From: JBAROU01 sp049642385
GTDB lineage: Bacteria; Chloroflexota; Dehalococcoidia; DSTF01; RBG-16-68-14
Reading direction: 5' to 3'
Assembly (NCBI GenBank): GCA_049642385.1
Contig: JBAROU010000083.1
Location: 1 to 7,443 of the forward strand
Length of the DNA: 7,443 bases
The notes below the pieces were generated by a model. It did no database searches and was not told where the DNA came from. It was given only the letters and a program-made list of their open reading frames with translations. This document shows positions 1 through 6,452 of the stretch, one piece after another. The first letter of the stretch is position 1. Every line of letters begins with the position of its first letter. The translations under genes and the position numbers were made by a program.

Positions 1-1214
1 TCAGCGTGCTCGACATGAGCTGGGTGGCGGCGGGGCCGCTCTGCGGCGTCCTGTTCGGCTACTACGGCGCGACGGTCGTGCGCCTCGAGTCGGCGGTACG
101 GATCGACGTCGCCCGCGCGTCGCCGCCGCTGGCGGGGCGCGGCATCAACAAGAGCGGCTACTACGCCGCGATGAACCTCGGCAAGTACAACGTCTGCGTC
201 GACCTGAACAACAAGCTCGGCCTCGACATCGTAAACCGCCTCGTCGAGTGGGCGGACATCGTCGTCGAGGGCTTCACGCCCGGAACAATGGCCCAGTGGG
301 ACCTCGACTACGCGCGCCTGCGCGCGCGCAAGCAGGGAATCATCATGATCAGCATGACGCTCCAGGGCCAAACCGGCCCCAACGCGGCGCAGCCCGGCTA
401 CGGCTTACAGGTGCAGGGCATGAGCGGCATGTCGAGCCTGATCGGCTGGCCGGACGGCCCCCCGACAGGTGTCGCACACGCCTACCCGGACTACGTCGTG
501 CCGATGTACGCGACGTTCGCCGCCGTTGCCGCGCTCGACCACCGCGACCGCACCGGCGTCGGTCAGCACGTCGACCTCTCGCAGATGGAGGCGCTGATCA
601 ACCTCACGGGAACGGCTGTGCTCGACTACGCGGCGAACGGTCGCACACATCTCCGCGCCGGCAACCGCCTGATGGCAGGCGATCTCCCCGCGACCGCGCC
701 GCACGGCGTCTACCCCACTCGCGGCGACGACCGCTGGATCGCCATCGCGACGTTCACGCAAGAGGAGTGGGAAGCGCTCTGCCGCGTGCTCGGTCGAGAC
801 GATTGGCTGAGCGACGCGCGCTTCGGCTCGCCCGCCGACCGCTGCCGCAACGACGCAGCGCTGGACACCTTGATCGCCGAGGAAACGAAGCAGCACGACG
901 GCCGCGCGCTGATGGAACAGCTCCAGCACGCCGGCGTCGCGGCGGGCGTGGTGCTCGACCCACAGGGCGTCGTCGAAGACCCGCAGCTCGCGCATCGCGG
1001 GCACTTCGTGCAGCAGACGCACCGCGACTACGGCGACTATCCGGCCGAGCTGTTCGGCGCGCGCCTCAGCGAGACGCCGCCGGCCATCCAGCGCCCATCA
1101 CCATGCATCGCGCAGGACAACGAGCACGTCCTGCGTGAGATACTCGGCTACCCAGCAGAGGAATACGACCAGCTTGTCGCCGCAGGCGCCGTCGAGTTCT
1201 ACGGCGGCGATTAG
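1..1214 (+). CDS. Class III (CaiB/BaiF) CoA-transferase, type B, 5'-truncated by window edge
   Basis: Family III CoA-transferases move CoA from a donor thioester to an organic acid through an aspartyl-CoA intermediate, in the cytoplasm. The frame is open from the first base. The GTG at position 6 lies inside the conserved beta strand (V-L-D-M-S), so the true start lies upstream and about 10-15 residues are missing. Visible family marks are SWVAAGP near the N-terminus, the N-x-x-K segment (MNLGKYN), GQTGP, and AYPDYV, whose Asp (GAC at 489-491) aligns with nucleophile Asp169 of formyl-CoA transferase. DRTGVGQHVDLS, a WIAIA strand and a C-terminal DNEHVLREILGY follow. The usual F-A-D-x-G-A-D-V-I-K-I-E strand is divergent here (FGYYGATVVRLE). 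It resembles the genes at 1245-2576 and 5214-6446 more than the other two transferases, so it may be the second gene of a pair whose first member lies upstream. It converges on the gene at 1245. Family call is firm; substrate unknown. Confidence 0.93.
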   Translation, partial: SVLDMSWVAAGPLCGVLFGYYGATVVRLESAVRIDVARASPPLAGRGINKSGYYAAMNLGKYNVCVDLNNKLGLDIVNRLVEWADIVVEGFTPGTMAQWDLDYARLRARKQGIIMISMTLQGQTGPNAAQPGYGLQVQGMSGMSSLIGWPDGPPTGVAHAYPDYVVPMYATFAAVAALDHRDRTGVGQHVDLSQMEALINLTGTAVLDYAANGRTHLRAGNRLMAGDLPATAPHGVYPTRGDDRWIAIATFTQEEWEALCRVLGRDDWLSDARFGSPADRCRNDAALDTLIAEETKQHDGRALMEQLQHAGVAAGVVLDPQGVVEDPQLAHRGHFVQQTHRDYGDYPAELFGARLSETPPAIQRPSPCIAQDNEHVLREILGYPAEEYDQLVAAGAVEFYGGD

Positions 1215-1217
1215 TCG

Positions 1218-1249
1218 CGTAAGGCTGGGGTGTGAAACCCGCCCTTACG
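1218..1249. terminator. Hairpin between convergent genes, possible bidirectional terminator
   Basis: CGTAAGG (1218-1224) pairs perfectly with CCTTACG (1243-1249). After one C/C mismatch the stem continues with TGGG against CCCG, one of these pairs being G-U, around an 8-nt loop. It fills the 30-bp gap between two facing genes, and its right arm contains the TAA stop (1245-1247) of the minus-strand gene. No T-run follows on either strand, so it is not a canonical intrinsic terminator. It could end both transcripts, protect their 3' ends, or be incidental. Confidence 0.5.
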
Positions 1250-2576
1250 GCAAACCCTCGTCGAAGTCCATCGAGATGTGGCCGTCAGCCTTCAGTCGTT
1301 CGTACTCCGCATCGCTCACGCCAAGCACCTCTTTGTAGACGTACTCATTGTCCTCTCCCAGCTGGACGGGCGGCTGGCGGATGCCGGTGGGCGTCTCCGG
1401 CAGGCGGACGAACGGCGTCATGAACCGGAACGTGCCGACGTCGTCGTGCAGGCGTTGGGGCTCGAACAGGCCGCGCGCCTGCACGTGCGGGTCGTCAAAG
1501 GTACGCGACGCTTCGAGCACCGGCGCGGCGGGCACGCCCGCGGCTTGCAGTTTGTGAAACAGCTCGTAGTCGTCGAACCTGCTCGTCCACGCGGCGAGCT
1601 TCTCGTCCAAAAGCTCCCCCTGCGCCGAGCGCCCGGCCTTCGTGGCGAGATCGGGCGCCTGTGCCCACTCCGGATCGCCCATCGCCTGTCGCAGCGCGTG
1701 CCACTCGTCGTCGTTCGTCACCGTGATCGCGATCCAGCGGTCACCGCCGTCCTCGACCCCGCCCGCCGGCGCGCACGGATAGACGCCGTACGGCGCGTCG
1801 CCGTAAACGGAGCGGTTGCCGGTGCGCGTCTGGACGTTGCCATTCAGCGCGTAATCCGAAAGCGCCTGGAACAGCAGCCCCGCCGCGTTCTCCGCCTGCG
1901 GCACCTCGATCAGCTGTCCCCTACCCGTCTTCGTGCGGTGCCACAGCGCCATCATCGTCGCGAGCGCGGCCTGCGTCGCCGCCATGTAATCCCCGGAGTA
2001 GATCGCGCGGTTCATCGAGGGATCGCGGTCTTCGTAACCGCGCAGGAGCGTGTGCCCCATCACGCTCTCCAGGTGCACGCCAAAAGCGCGCGCGTCCGCG
2101 TAGGGGCCGGTCAGCCCGTAGGCCGGGATCCGCACCATGATCATGTCGTCGCGCACCGCTCGCAGCCATTCGTACGTCATGCCCAGCTTCTCGACCGTGC
2201 CCGGCACGTTGTTTTCGACGAACACGTCGCTCTTGGCGACGAGACGCCGCACGATCTCCATCCCCTCCGCCGTCCGCCAATCGACCGTCATGCTCTTCTT
2301 GTTCCGATAGAGTTGCACGAACGTCGGGTTATAGTTCCACGGTCGCGGGCCGGGCTCGTTGTTCGGGAAGCCGCCCGCCGACGCGTCCAGGCTCTCGATC
2401 AACTGCTGCGATGGGCGCGCGCGCAGGCCGCGCGTCGTTGGCTGCCAGACGTGCGGGTTCTCGATCTTGATCACCTCGGCGCCCAGGTCGCCCAGCAGCA
2501 TCGTGGCGAACGGCCCGGCCCAGACGACACAGAAGTCGAGCACACGCACGCCTTCGAGCGGTAGGTGAGCAGCCAT
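1245..2576 (-). CDS. Class III (CaiB/BaiF) CoA-transferase, type B, second gene of a coupled pair
   Basis: A full-length, 443-residue family III CoA-transferase. It starts PLEGVRVLDF, then AGPFATMLLGDLGAEVIKIE (residues 20-39), YRNKKSMTVDW (90-100), GLTGPYAD, and the catalytic segment YSGDYMAA with Asp196 at the nucleophile position. TKTGRGQLIEV and a C-terminal LGEDNEYVYKEVLG follow. Family members are usually about 380-410 residues. The excess lies mainly in a long segment, roughly residues 40-90, between the VIKIE strand and the N-x-x-K motif, rich in Pro, Arg and Asn. The ATG at 2576-2574 shares one base with the TGA of the upstream gene (TGATG) and has no clear Shine-Dalgarno sequence of its own, so translation is probably coupled to that gene. 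The upstream partner lacks the nucleophilic Asp, so this protein is likely the catalytic subunit if the two form a complex (inference). Substrate unknown. Confidence 0.94.
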   Translation of the reverse strand: MAAHLPLEGVRVLDFCVVWAGPFATMLLGDLGAEVIKIENPHVWQPTTRGLRARPSQQLIESLDASAGGFPNNEPGPRPWNYNPTFVQLYRNKKSMTVDWRTAEGMEIVRRLVAKSDVFVENNVPGTVEKLGMTYEWLRAVRDDMIMVRIPAYGLTGPYADARAFGVHLESVMGHTLLRGYEDRDPSMNRAIYSGDYMAATQAALATMMALWHRTKTGRGQLIEVPQAENAAGLLFQALSDYALNGNVQTRTGNRSVYGDAPYGVYPCAPAGGVEDGGDRWIAITVTNDDEWHALRQAMGDPEWAQAPDLATKAGRSAQGELLDEKLAAWTSRFDDYELFHKLQAAGVPAAPVLEASRTFDDPHVQARGLFEPQRLHDDVGTFRFMTPFVRLPETPTGIRQPPVQLGEDNEYVYKEVLGVSDAEYERLKADGHISMDFDEGLP

Positions 2577-3913
2577 CAGCGCAGCCCGACCACGCCCGCT
2601 TCGGCGAGCGCGCCCACGTCGGCGTCCGCGTAGCCGATCTCGCGCAGGACTTCGGCCGTGTGCTCACCCAGCAGCGGCGCGGGGCGGCGCAGGGCCCACG
2701 GCGAGTCGTTCATGATGAACGGCCGCCCCGGCAGCTCGAACGAGCCCATCTCGGCGTGCGATACCTGCTGCCAGAAGCCACGGTCGCGGAAGTGTGGGTC
2801 CTCGAACAGCTCGCGCACCGTGAACAGCGGTCCGCAGACCACCCGCGCGCGCCGCGCATCCGCCCACACCTCGCGGCGCGTGCGCTCCATCAGCCAGGCG
2901 TACAGGTGCACATTGAACTCCTCGATCAGCGCCGCGTCCGCTATCGCGCCCGGGTCGCTCCACTTCGCGTCATCGAACCACTCCGGGTTGCCCATCATGT
3001 CGCCCATGCGATCGAGGAAGCGCTGCGCCCCGGTGAACTCGACGTAGCCGTCGGCGCAGGGGTACACGCCCACGCCGACGCCCATCGCGCTGCCAGCGTG
3101 GCGCAGCGTCTTGCGACCCGAGAACTCGTACGCGATCGTCGTTGCGTGGCGCCGGTCGACGCCGCCGAGCTGGCTGTCGGCGATGGAGAAGTCGACGTGC
3201 TGCCCAACGCCCTGCTCACGCCCCACCATTAACGCGGCCATGATCGCGGTCGCCGCCGCAGCCCCCGACTCGATTAGCGCCGCCGTGCCGTACATCTTCA
3301 CCGGCTCGCGCTCGGCCACGCCCATCGAGTACATCTCGCCCGCGAAGCTGAAGAGCACCAGCTCCGAGCCTTTGTAGTCGCGGTACGGCCCGTCCTGCCC
3401 GAAGTTCGAAATCGACACGAACGGCATGTCGGGCCTGCGCGCGCGGATGAACTCCCACCCCACGCCGAGCGCATCGAGCGCGCCCGGCCGGAAGTTTTCG
3501 ATAACGACGTCGGCCGTATCGAGTAGCCGCCCGAAGACCTCGCGCGCGCCGTCGCGTCGCAGGTCGAGCACGATCGAGCGCTTGTTGGTGTTCAGGTAGA
3601 AGAACGTGCCGCTCTTTTCGATGTGCTCCTCGCCGCCCTTGAACGGCCCCAGGCGCCGCGCCGGTTCGCCGCCGGGGCGCTCGATCTTGATCACGTTCGC
3701 GCCGTAGTCGGCAAAGAGCTTGGTGGCATAGGGGCCAGTGATGTAGTGCGTGAGATCGAGGACGGTAACGTCGTCAAGGGGCCCGTTGGAGTGTGACTCA
3801 TTCAGCTTTTGTGAGGTTGGTGTTTGGGGCAGACCCGCGGACTGGAAGTCCGCGGCTTCTCGAATTAGAGACCATGCCGCCGACTTCAGTCGGCGGTGCG
3901 GAACACTATTCAT
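2576..3913 (-). CDS. Class III (CaiB/BaiF) CoA-transferase, type A, lacking the nucleophilic Asp; start uncertain
   Basis: The family III fold is clear from PLDDVTVLDLTHYITGPYA onward: KLFADYGANVIKIE, YLNTNKRSIVLDL, FGQDGPYRD, QGVGQHVDFSI and a C-terminal RPAPLLGEHTAEVL. At the nucleophile position the protein has Leu (CTA, 3277-3275) in GTAALIESGAAA, with Glu two residues later, where all four other transferases here have Asp. It may be a structural subunit partnered by the protein from 1245-2576, to which it is joined by a TGATG overlap. The start is unresolved. The only in-frame ATG/GTG/TTG before the domain is at 3913, preceded by GAGG only 3 nt away, and it would add about 44 residues mostly translated from a palindromic repeat. 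An in-frame CTG lies at 3805. An ATG at 3801 would give the natural start MSHTPTGPLDDV, but only if the G4 run at 3778-3781 had one more G. Functional coding probably begins near 3801-3805. Confidence 0.88.
   Translation of the reverse strand: MNSVPHRRLKSAAWSLIREAADFQSAGLPQTPTSQKLNESHSNGPLDDVTVLDLTHYITGPYATKLFADYGANVIKIERPGGEPARRLGPFKGGEEHIEKSGTFFYLNTNKRSIVLDLRRDGAREVFGRLLDTADVVIENFRPGALDALGVGWEFIRARRPDMPFVSISNFGQDGPYRDYKGSELVLFSFAGEMYSMGVAEREPVKMYGTAALIESGAAAATAIMAALMVGREQGVGQHVDFSIADSQLGGVDRRHATTIAYEFSGRKTLRHAGSAMGVGVGVYPCADGYVEFTGAQRFLDRMGDMMGNPEWFDDAKWSDPGAIADAALIEEFNVHLYAWLMERTRREVWADARRARVVCGPLFTVRELFEDPHFRDRGFWQQVSHAEMGSFELPGRPFIMNDSPWALRRPAPLLGEHTAEVLREIGYADADVGALAEAGVVGLR
3835..3896. 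repeat. REPIN-like element: two inverted palindromic hairpins
   Basis: Hairpin 1 is CCGCGGACT (3835-3843), loop GGA, AGTCCGCGG (3847-3855). Hairpin 2 is CCGCCGACT (3877-3885), loop TC, AGTCGGCGG (3888-3896). Both stems are perfect 9-bp pairs. They differ at one base pair that has changed on both arms (G-C to C-G). Read in reverse complement, hairpin 2 has loop GA, close to the GGA of hairpin 1, so the two hairpins are inverted relative to each other, as in REP doublets (REPINs). The 21-nt linker holds a small TCTC (3858-3861) / GAGA (3868-3871) palindrome. GTGTT (3820-3824) and AACAC (3902-3906) may mark wider symmetric ends. It lies between two divergent start regions. Structure is directly visible; the claim that it is dispersed in the genome is inference. 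Confidence 0.72.
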
Positions 3914-3969
3914 CCACCACCTCTGAACAAGTCATGCGCACGGTCACTCCTAGCACGGTTCAGCAGGCC

Positions 3970-3975
3970 TATGAT
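3970..3975 (+). promoter_or_regulatory. Candidate -10 box for the 4009-7443 operon
   Basis: TATGAT matches the bacterial -10 consensus at five of six bases and stands out in otherwise GC-rich sequence. Initiation about 7 nt downstream would leave a leader of roughly 27 nt before the ATG at 4009, which supports that start over the ATG at 3934. No convincing -35 hexamer was found at 16-18 bp. The box sits inside an imperfect palindrome (3968-3983, six of eight pairs match), so a repressor could overlap it. On the other strand the same bases read TATCAT and could serve the divergent gene. Confidence 0.35.
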
Positions 3976-4008
3976 ACCATTGGCCGACCGCTTGCCGAGT
4001 CGCACACC

Positions 4009-5214
4009 ATGCTGGATGATCTCAAGCTGATCGAACTGGGCCACGGCATCTCCGCCGCGTTCTGCACCAAGCTCTTCGCCGACCTGGGCGCCGACGTAAT
4101 CAAGATCGAGCCGCTCGAGGGCGACTCGCTGCGCAGCCAGCCACCCTTTGCCGGCGACGAGCCAGGGATCGAACGCTCGGGGCTCTTCGCGTATGCCAAT
4201 ACGAGCAAGCTGGGCGTCACCATGGACGTCACCACGGCGCGCGGCCGCGAGCTGTTCCTCGAGCTGATTCGCAGCGCCAACATCCTGGTCGAGAACAACG
4301 CGCCGTTGTGGCTGACCAACGTCGGGCTCGACTACGAGCGCCTCGCCGCGGTCAACCCGGCGCTGATCATGACCTCGATCACGCCGTTCGGGCAGGATGG
4401 CCCGTGGCGCGACTACCTGGGCAACGAGTTCATCGCGCAGCACACGAGCGGCGTCGCCTACCACAACGGCGCGCGTGCGCAGGATCTCGACGCCGAGCCT
4501 CCCCTTCCGCTCCCCGGCTCGATGGGCGATTTCGCGGGTGGGCTGGCCGCGGCCGCCGCGACCATGTGCGCGCTTTTTGCACGTGACGCCACCGGACGGG
4601 GCGACCACGTCGACGTGGCGCTGCAAGAAGTCCTCGCGATGCACGAGCAGGTCGACCTCTCGCACGTAACGCACACCGGGAACGTGCCCAGCCGCAGCGC
4701 CAGCGCGAACCCGCCCATCGCCTACATCGGCCAGCAGCCAACCGCCGACGGCTACATCGACCTGATCGTGCGCACGGAGGAGCACTGGCGCAACCTACTC
4801 GCCGTGTTCGGCAACCCGGAGTGGGCAGAGAACGAGCTGTTCGTCGACCTGCCATCGCGCTCGCGCTACTGGGACGCGCTCGAGCCGTTCGTGCAGGAGG
4901 AGACACGCAAGTTCGACAAGGAAGACCTCTTCCGCGAGAGCCAGGCGCACGGCGTCTCGGCGGCGCCAGTGAACTCCATCGGCGATGCTGCGGAAGAAGC
5001 GCACTTTCAGGACCGGGGCTCGTTCGCGCAGTTCGCGCACCCCGTAATCGGGACGGTGCGCTGCCCGGGCCCGCCCATCGGCTTCGCCATCGATGCCTGG
5101 CGCATCCGCCGGCCCGCGCCGCTGCTCGGCCAGCACAACGACGAGGTCTACGGCCAGCGACTCGGCTACTCCCACGATGAACTAGCGGCGCTGCGGGAGG
5201 CGAGGGTCATTTGA
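4009..5214 (+). CDS. Class III (CaiB/BaiF) CoA-transferase, type A, first gene of plus-strand operon
   Basis: A 401-residue protein of normal family length when started at the ATG at 4009 (MLDDLKLIELGHGIS). Visible marks are CTKLFADLGADVIKIEPLEG, YANTSKLGVTMDV, FGQDGPWRDYLGNE, and GSMGDFAGGLAAA with Asp174 (GAT, 4528-4530) at the nucleophile position. TGRGDHVDVALQ, NPEWAEN and RRPAPLLGQHNDEV follow. It closely parallels the divergent gene at 2576-3801 (T-K-L-F-A-D, the E-[RK]-S-G segment, F-G-Q-D-G-P, A-D-G-Y), so the two look like paralogues, but this one keeps its Asp. The frame stays open upstream to 3793 with another ATG at 3934. These longer versions translate repeat or intergenic sequence, and none has a good Shine-Dalgarno site. 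Its TGA overlaps the next ATG by one base (TGATG). Likely role: CoA transfer to an organic acid, perhaps as a complex with the next gene's product. Substrate unknown. Confidence 0.94.
   Translation: MLDDLKLIELGHGISAAFCTKLFADLGADVIKIEPLEGDSLRSQPPFAGDEPGIERSGLFAYANTSKLGVTMDVTTARGRELFLELIRSANILVENNAPLWLTNVGLDYERLAAVNPALIMTSITPFGQDGPWRDYLGNEFIAQHTSGVAYHNGARAQDLDAEPPLPLPGSMGDFAGGLAAAAATMCALFARDATGRGDHVDVALQEVLAMHEQVDLSHVTHTGNVPSRSASANPPIAYIGQQPTADGYIDLIVRTEEHWRNLLAVFGNPEWAENELFVDLPSRSRYWDALEPFVQEETRKFDKEDLFRESQAHGVSAAPVNSIGDAAEEAHFQDRGSFAQFAHPVIGTVRCPGPPIGFAIDAWRIRRPAPLLGQHNDEVYGQRLGYSHDELAALREARVI
5202..5205 (+). promoter_or_regulatory. Shine-Dalgarno site deciding the start at 5214
   Basis: GAGG at 5202-5205 lies 8 nt before the ATG at 5214, inside the end of the upstream gene. 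A GGGAGG at 5195-5200 lies 13 nt away. This favours ATG 5214, giving MAPRLPLEGIRVADL, over the in-frame TTG at 5211. The start shares its A with the preceding TGA, so ribosomes could also reinitiate directly. Confidence 0.6.
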
Positions 5215-6446
5215 TGGCCCCTCGCCTGCCACTCGAGGGCATCCGCGTCGCCGACCTCTCGTGGATCATCGCGGGGCCGTATGGGACGTACCTGCTCGCG
5301 CGGATGGGCGCGGAGGTGATCAAGATCGAGGGCCTGGAGCCGATGGAGCACATTCGCGACAACCCGCCCCACGCCGACAACGTACGCGGGCCTAACCGAA
5401 GCGGCTTCTTCAACACCCTCAACGCTGCGAAGAAGAGCGTCACTCTCCAGCTGCGTGATCCCGAACAAGGCCGGATGGCGAAGGAGATCATCGCCCAGAG
5501 CGACGTTGTCATCGAGGCGTTCAGCTACGGCACAATCGACAAGCTTGGCTTCGGCTACGAAGAGTTGCGCCGCATCAAGCAGGACATCATCATGCTCTCC
5601 TGCTCCGGCTTCGGGCGCACTGGTCGCGACCGAACACTGCGTGCGTTCATGGGCACCGTGCACGCATACACCGGGTTGAACTCGGTGAACGGCCACGTCG
5701 GCGGCCCGCCCAAGCCGGCCGGCGGCACCTGGGCCGACTACGTCACCGGCATCTCGATCGTCTTCGCCACACTCGCCGCGCTGCGCCACCGGCACAAGAC
5801 CGGTTGTGGCCAGTACATCGACCTGTCGATGGCGGACGTCGTCCTCTCAACGATGGGTGCGCCGTTCATGGAGTACTTCATGAACGGTCGCGTCGGTCAA
5901 ACACACGGCAACACCAGCGCGACCGGCGCGCCGAACAACGTCTATCGCTGCAAGGGCGACGATGCCTGGGTCGCGATCTCCGTCGAAACAGACGCGCAGT
6001 GGGACGCGCTCTGCGCTGTCGTCGCCGACGACGATCTTCGCACAGCCGCGTATCGCACGCCTGACGGCCGACGCAAACACGCGGAGGCGATCGACGCGCG
6101 CATCAGCGCTTGGGCGAAGACCCGCACGCCGCTGGAGGCGACCGACGCGCTCCAGCGCGCGGGCGTGCCTAGCGGCCCATCGAGCAGCGCCGCGGACCTG
6201 CTGGCGCAGCCGCAGCTCCGCGCGCGCGGCTTCTTCGTCGCGCCTGAACATCCCGAGACCGGCCGCCGCGCGATCCCCAACCTGCCCTGGCGCCTCGCGA
6301 GCAGCGCAGACACACCATGCGCGCCAGCGCCGCTCCTCGGTCAGCACAACCAGGAGGTGCTGAGTGGGCTGCTCGGCCGGTCGCAGAAGACGATCGACCG
6401 CATCAACGCCAAACGCGACGAGATCGTGCGCGAGCACAGCGAGTAG
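5214..6446 (+). CDS. Class III (CaiB/BaiF) CoA-transferase, type B, second gene of a coupled pair
   Basis: A 410-residue family III CoA-transferase. Visible marks are PLEGIRVADLSWIIAGP at the N-terminus, ARMGAEVIKIE, LNAAKKSVTLQL, and GTWADYVTGIS with Asp175 (GAC, 5736-5738) at the nucleophile position. HKTGCGQYIDLS, a WVAIS strand and APAPLLGQHNQEVL follow. The usual G-Q-D-G-P turn is degenerate here (FGRTGRDR). It shares SGFF/SGYY, KQ-x-IIM and W-[IV]-A-I features with the partial gene at the left edge, and similar second-gene features with 1245-2576. The one-base TGATG overlap with the preceding gene plus a GAGG 8 nt upstream indicates coupled translation and matched expression, consistent with a two-subunit enzyme. 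Its C-terminus ends in a charged tail (KRDEIVREHSE) not seen in its neighbours. An acyl-CoA dehydrogenase starts 6 nt after its TAG, which puts CoA transfer and acyl-CoA oxidation in one operon. Substrate unknown. Confidence 0.94.
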   Translation: MAPRLPLEGIRVADLSWIIAGPYGTYLLARMGAEVIKIEGLEPMEHIRDNPPHADNVRGPNRSGFFNTLNAAKKSVTLQLRDPEQGRMAKEIIAQSDVVIEAFSYGTIDKLGFGYEELRRIKQDIIMLSCSGFGRTGRDRTLRAFMGTVHAYTGLNSVNGHVGGPPKPAGGTWADYVTGISIVFATLAALRHRHKTGCGQYIDLSMADVVLSTMGAPFMEYFMNGRVGQTHGNTSATGAPNNVYRCKGDDAWVAISVETDAQWDALCAVVADDDLRTAAYRTPDGRRKHAEAIDARISAWAKTRTPLEATDALQRAGVPSGPSSSAADLLAQPQLRARGFFVAPEHPETGRRAIPNLPWRLASSADTPCAPAPLLGQHNQEVLSGLLGRSQKTIDRINAKRDEIVREHSE

Positions 6447-6452
6447 GACACG

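Larger units (their letters stand above)
3802..4008. other. Divergent intergenic region
   Basis: About 200 bp separate the probable start of the minus-strand transferase pair (near 3801) from that of the plus-strand operon (4009). It holds the two-hairpin palindromic element (3835-3896), then AT-richer sequence with a candidate promoter (-10-like TATGAT, 3970-3975) inside an imperfect 16-bp palindrome. No stop codons interrupt the flanking gene frames, so both genes can be extended into it on paper (to 3913 on the minus strand, 3793 on the plus strand). Those extensions translate repeat sequence and do not look like CoA-transferase. No RNA gene or separate small protein was recognised here. 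Confidence 0.6.

Noticed and set aside
248..1138. Second plus-strand frame (296 codons) inside the left-edge transferase, and its antisense frame at 405-1022
   Set aside because: Arg-rich compositional shadows with no domain; the frame of the transferase shows family motifs throughout.
1278..2564. Long plus-strand open frame (428 codons) antisense to the 1245-2576 transferase
   Set aside because: Its translation is Arg/His/Val-rich with no recognisable domain and mirrors the codons of the real gene. Such shadows are expected at this GC content.
3793..4008. 72-residue N-terminal extension of the 4009-5214 transferase (start at 3793 or ATG 3934)
   Set aside because: The extension translates the palindromic repeat and intergenic sequence, does not resemble the family, has no Shine-Dalgarno site, and a -10-like box lies downstream of both alternative starts.
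3910..4785. Minus-strand open frame (291 codons) antisense to the 4009-5214 transferase
   Set aside because: Low-complexity Arg/Val/Gly translation, no family motif, and it would lie on top of a clear family III gene.
5211..5213. TTG start for the 5214-6446 transferase
   Set aside because: ATG at 5214 is adjacent, better spaced from GAGG at 5202-5205, and gives the same TGATG junction as the other pair.
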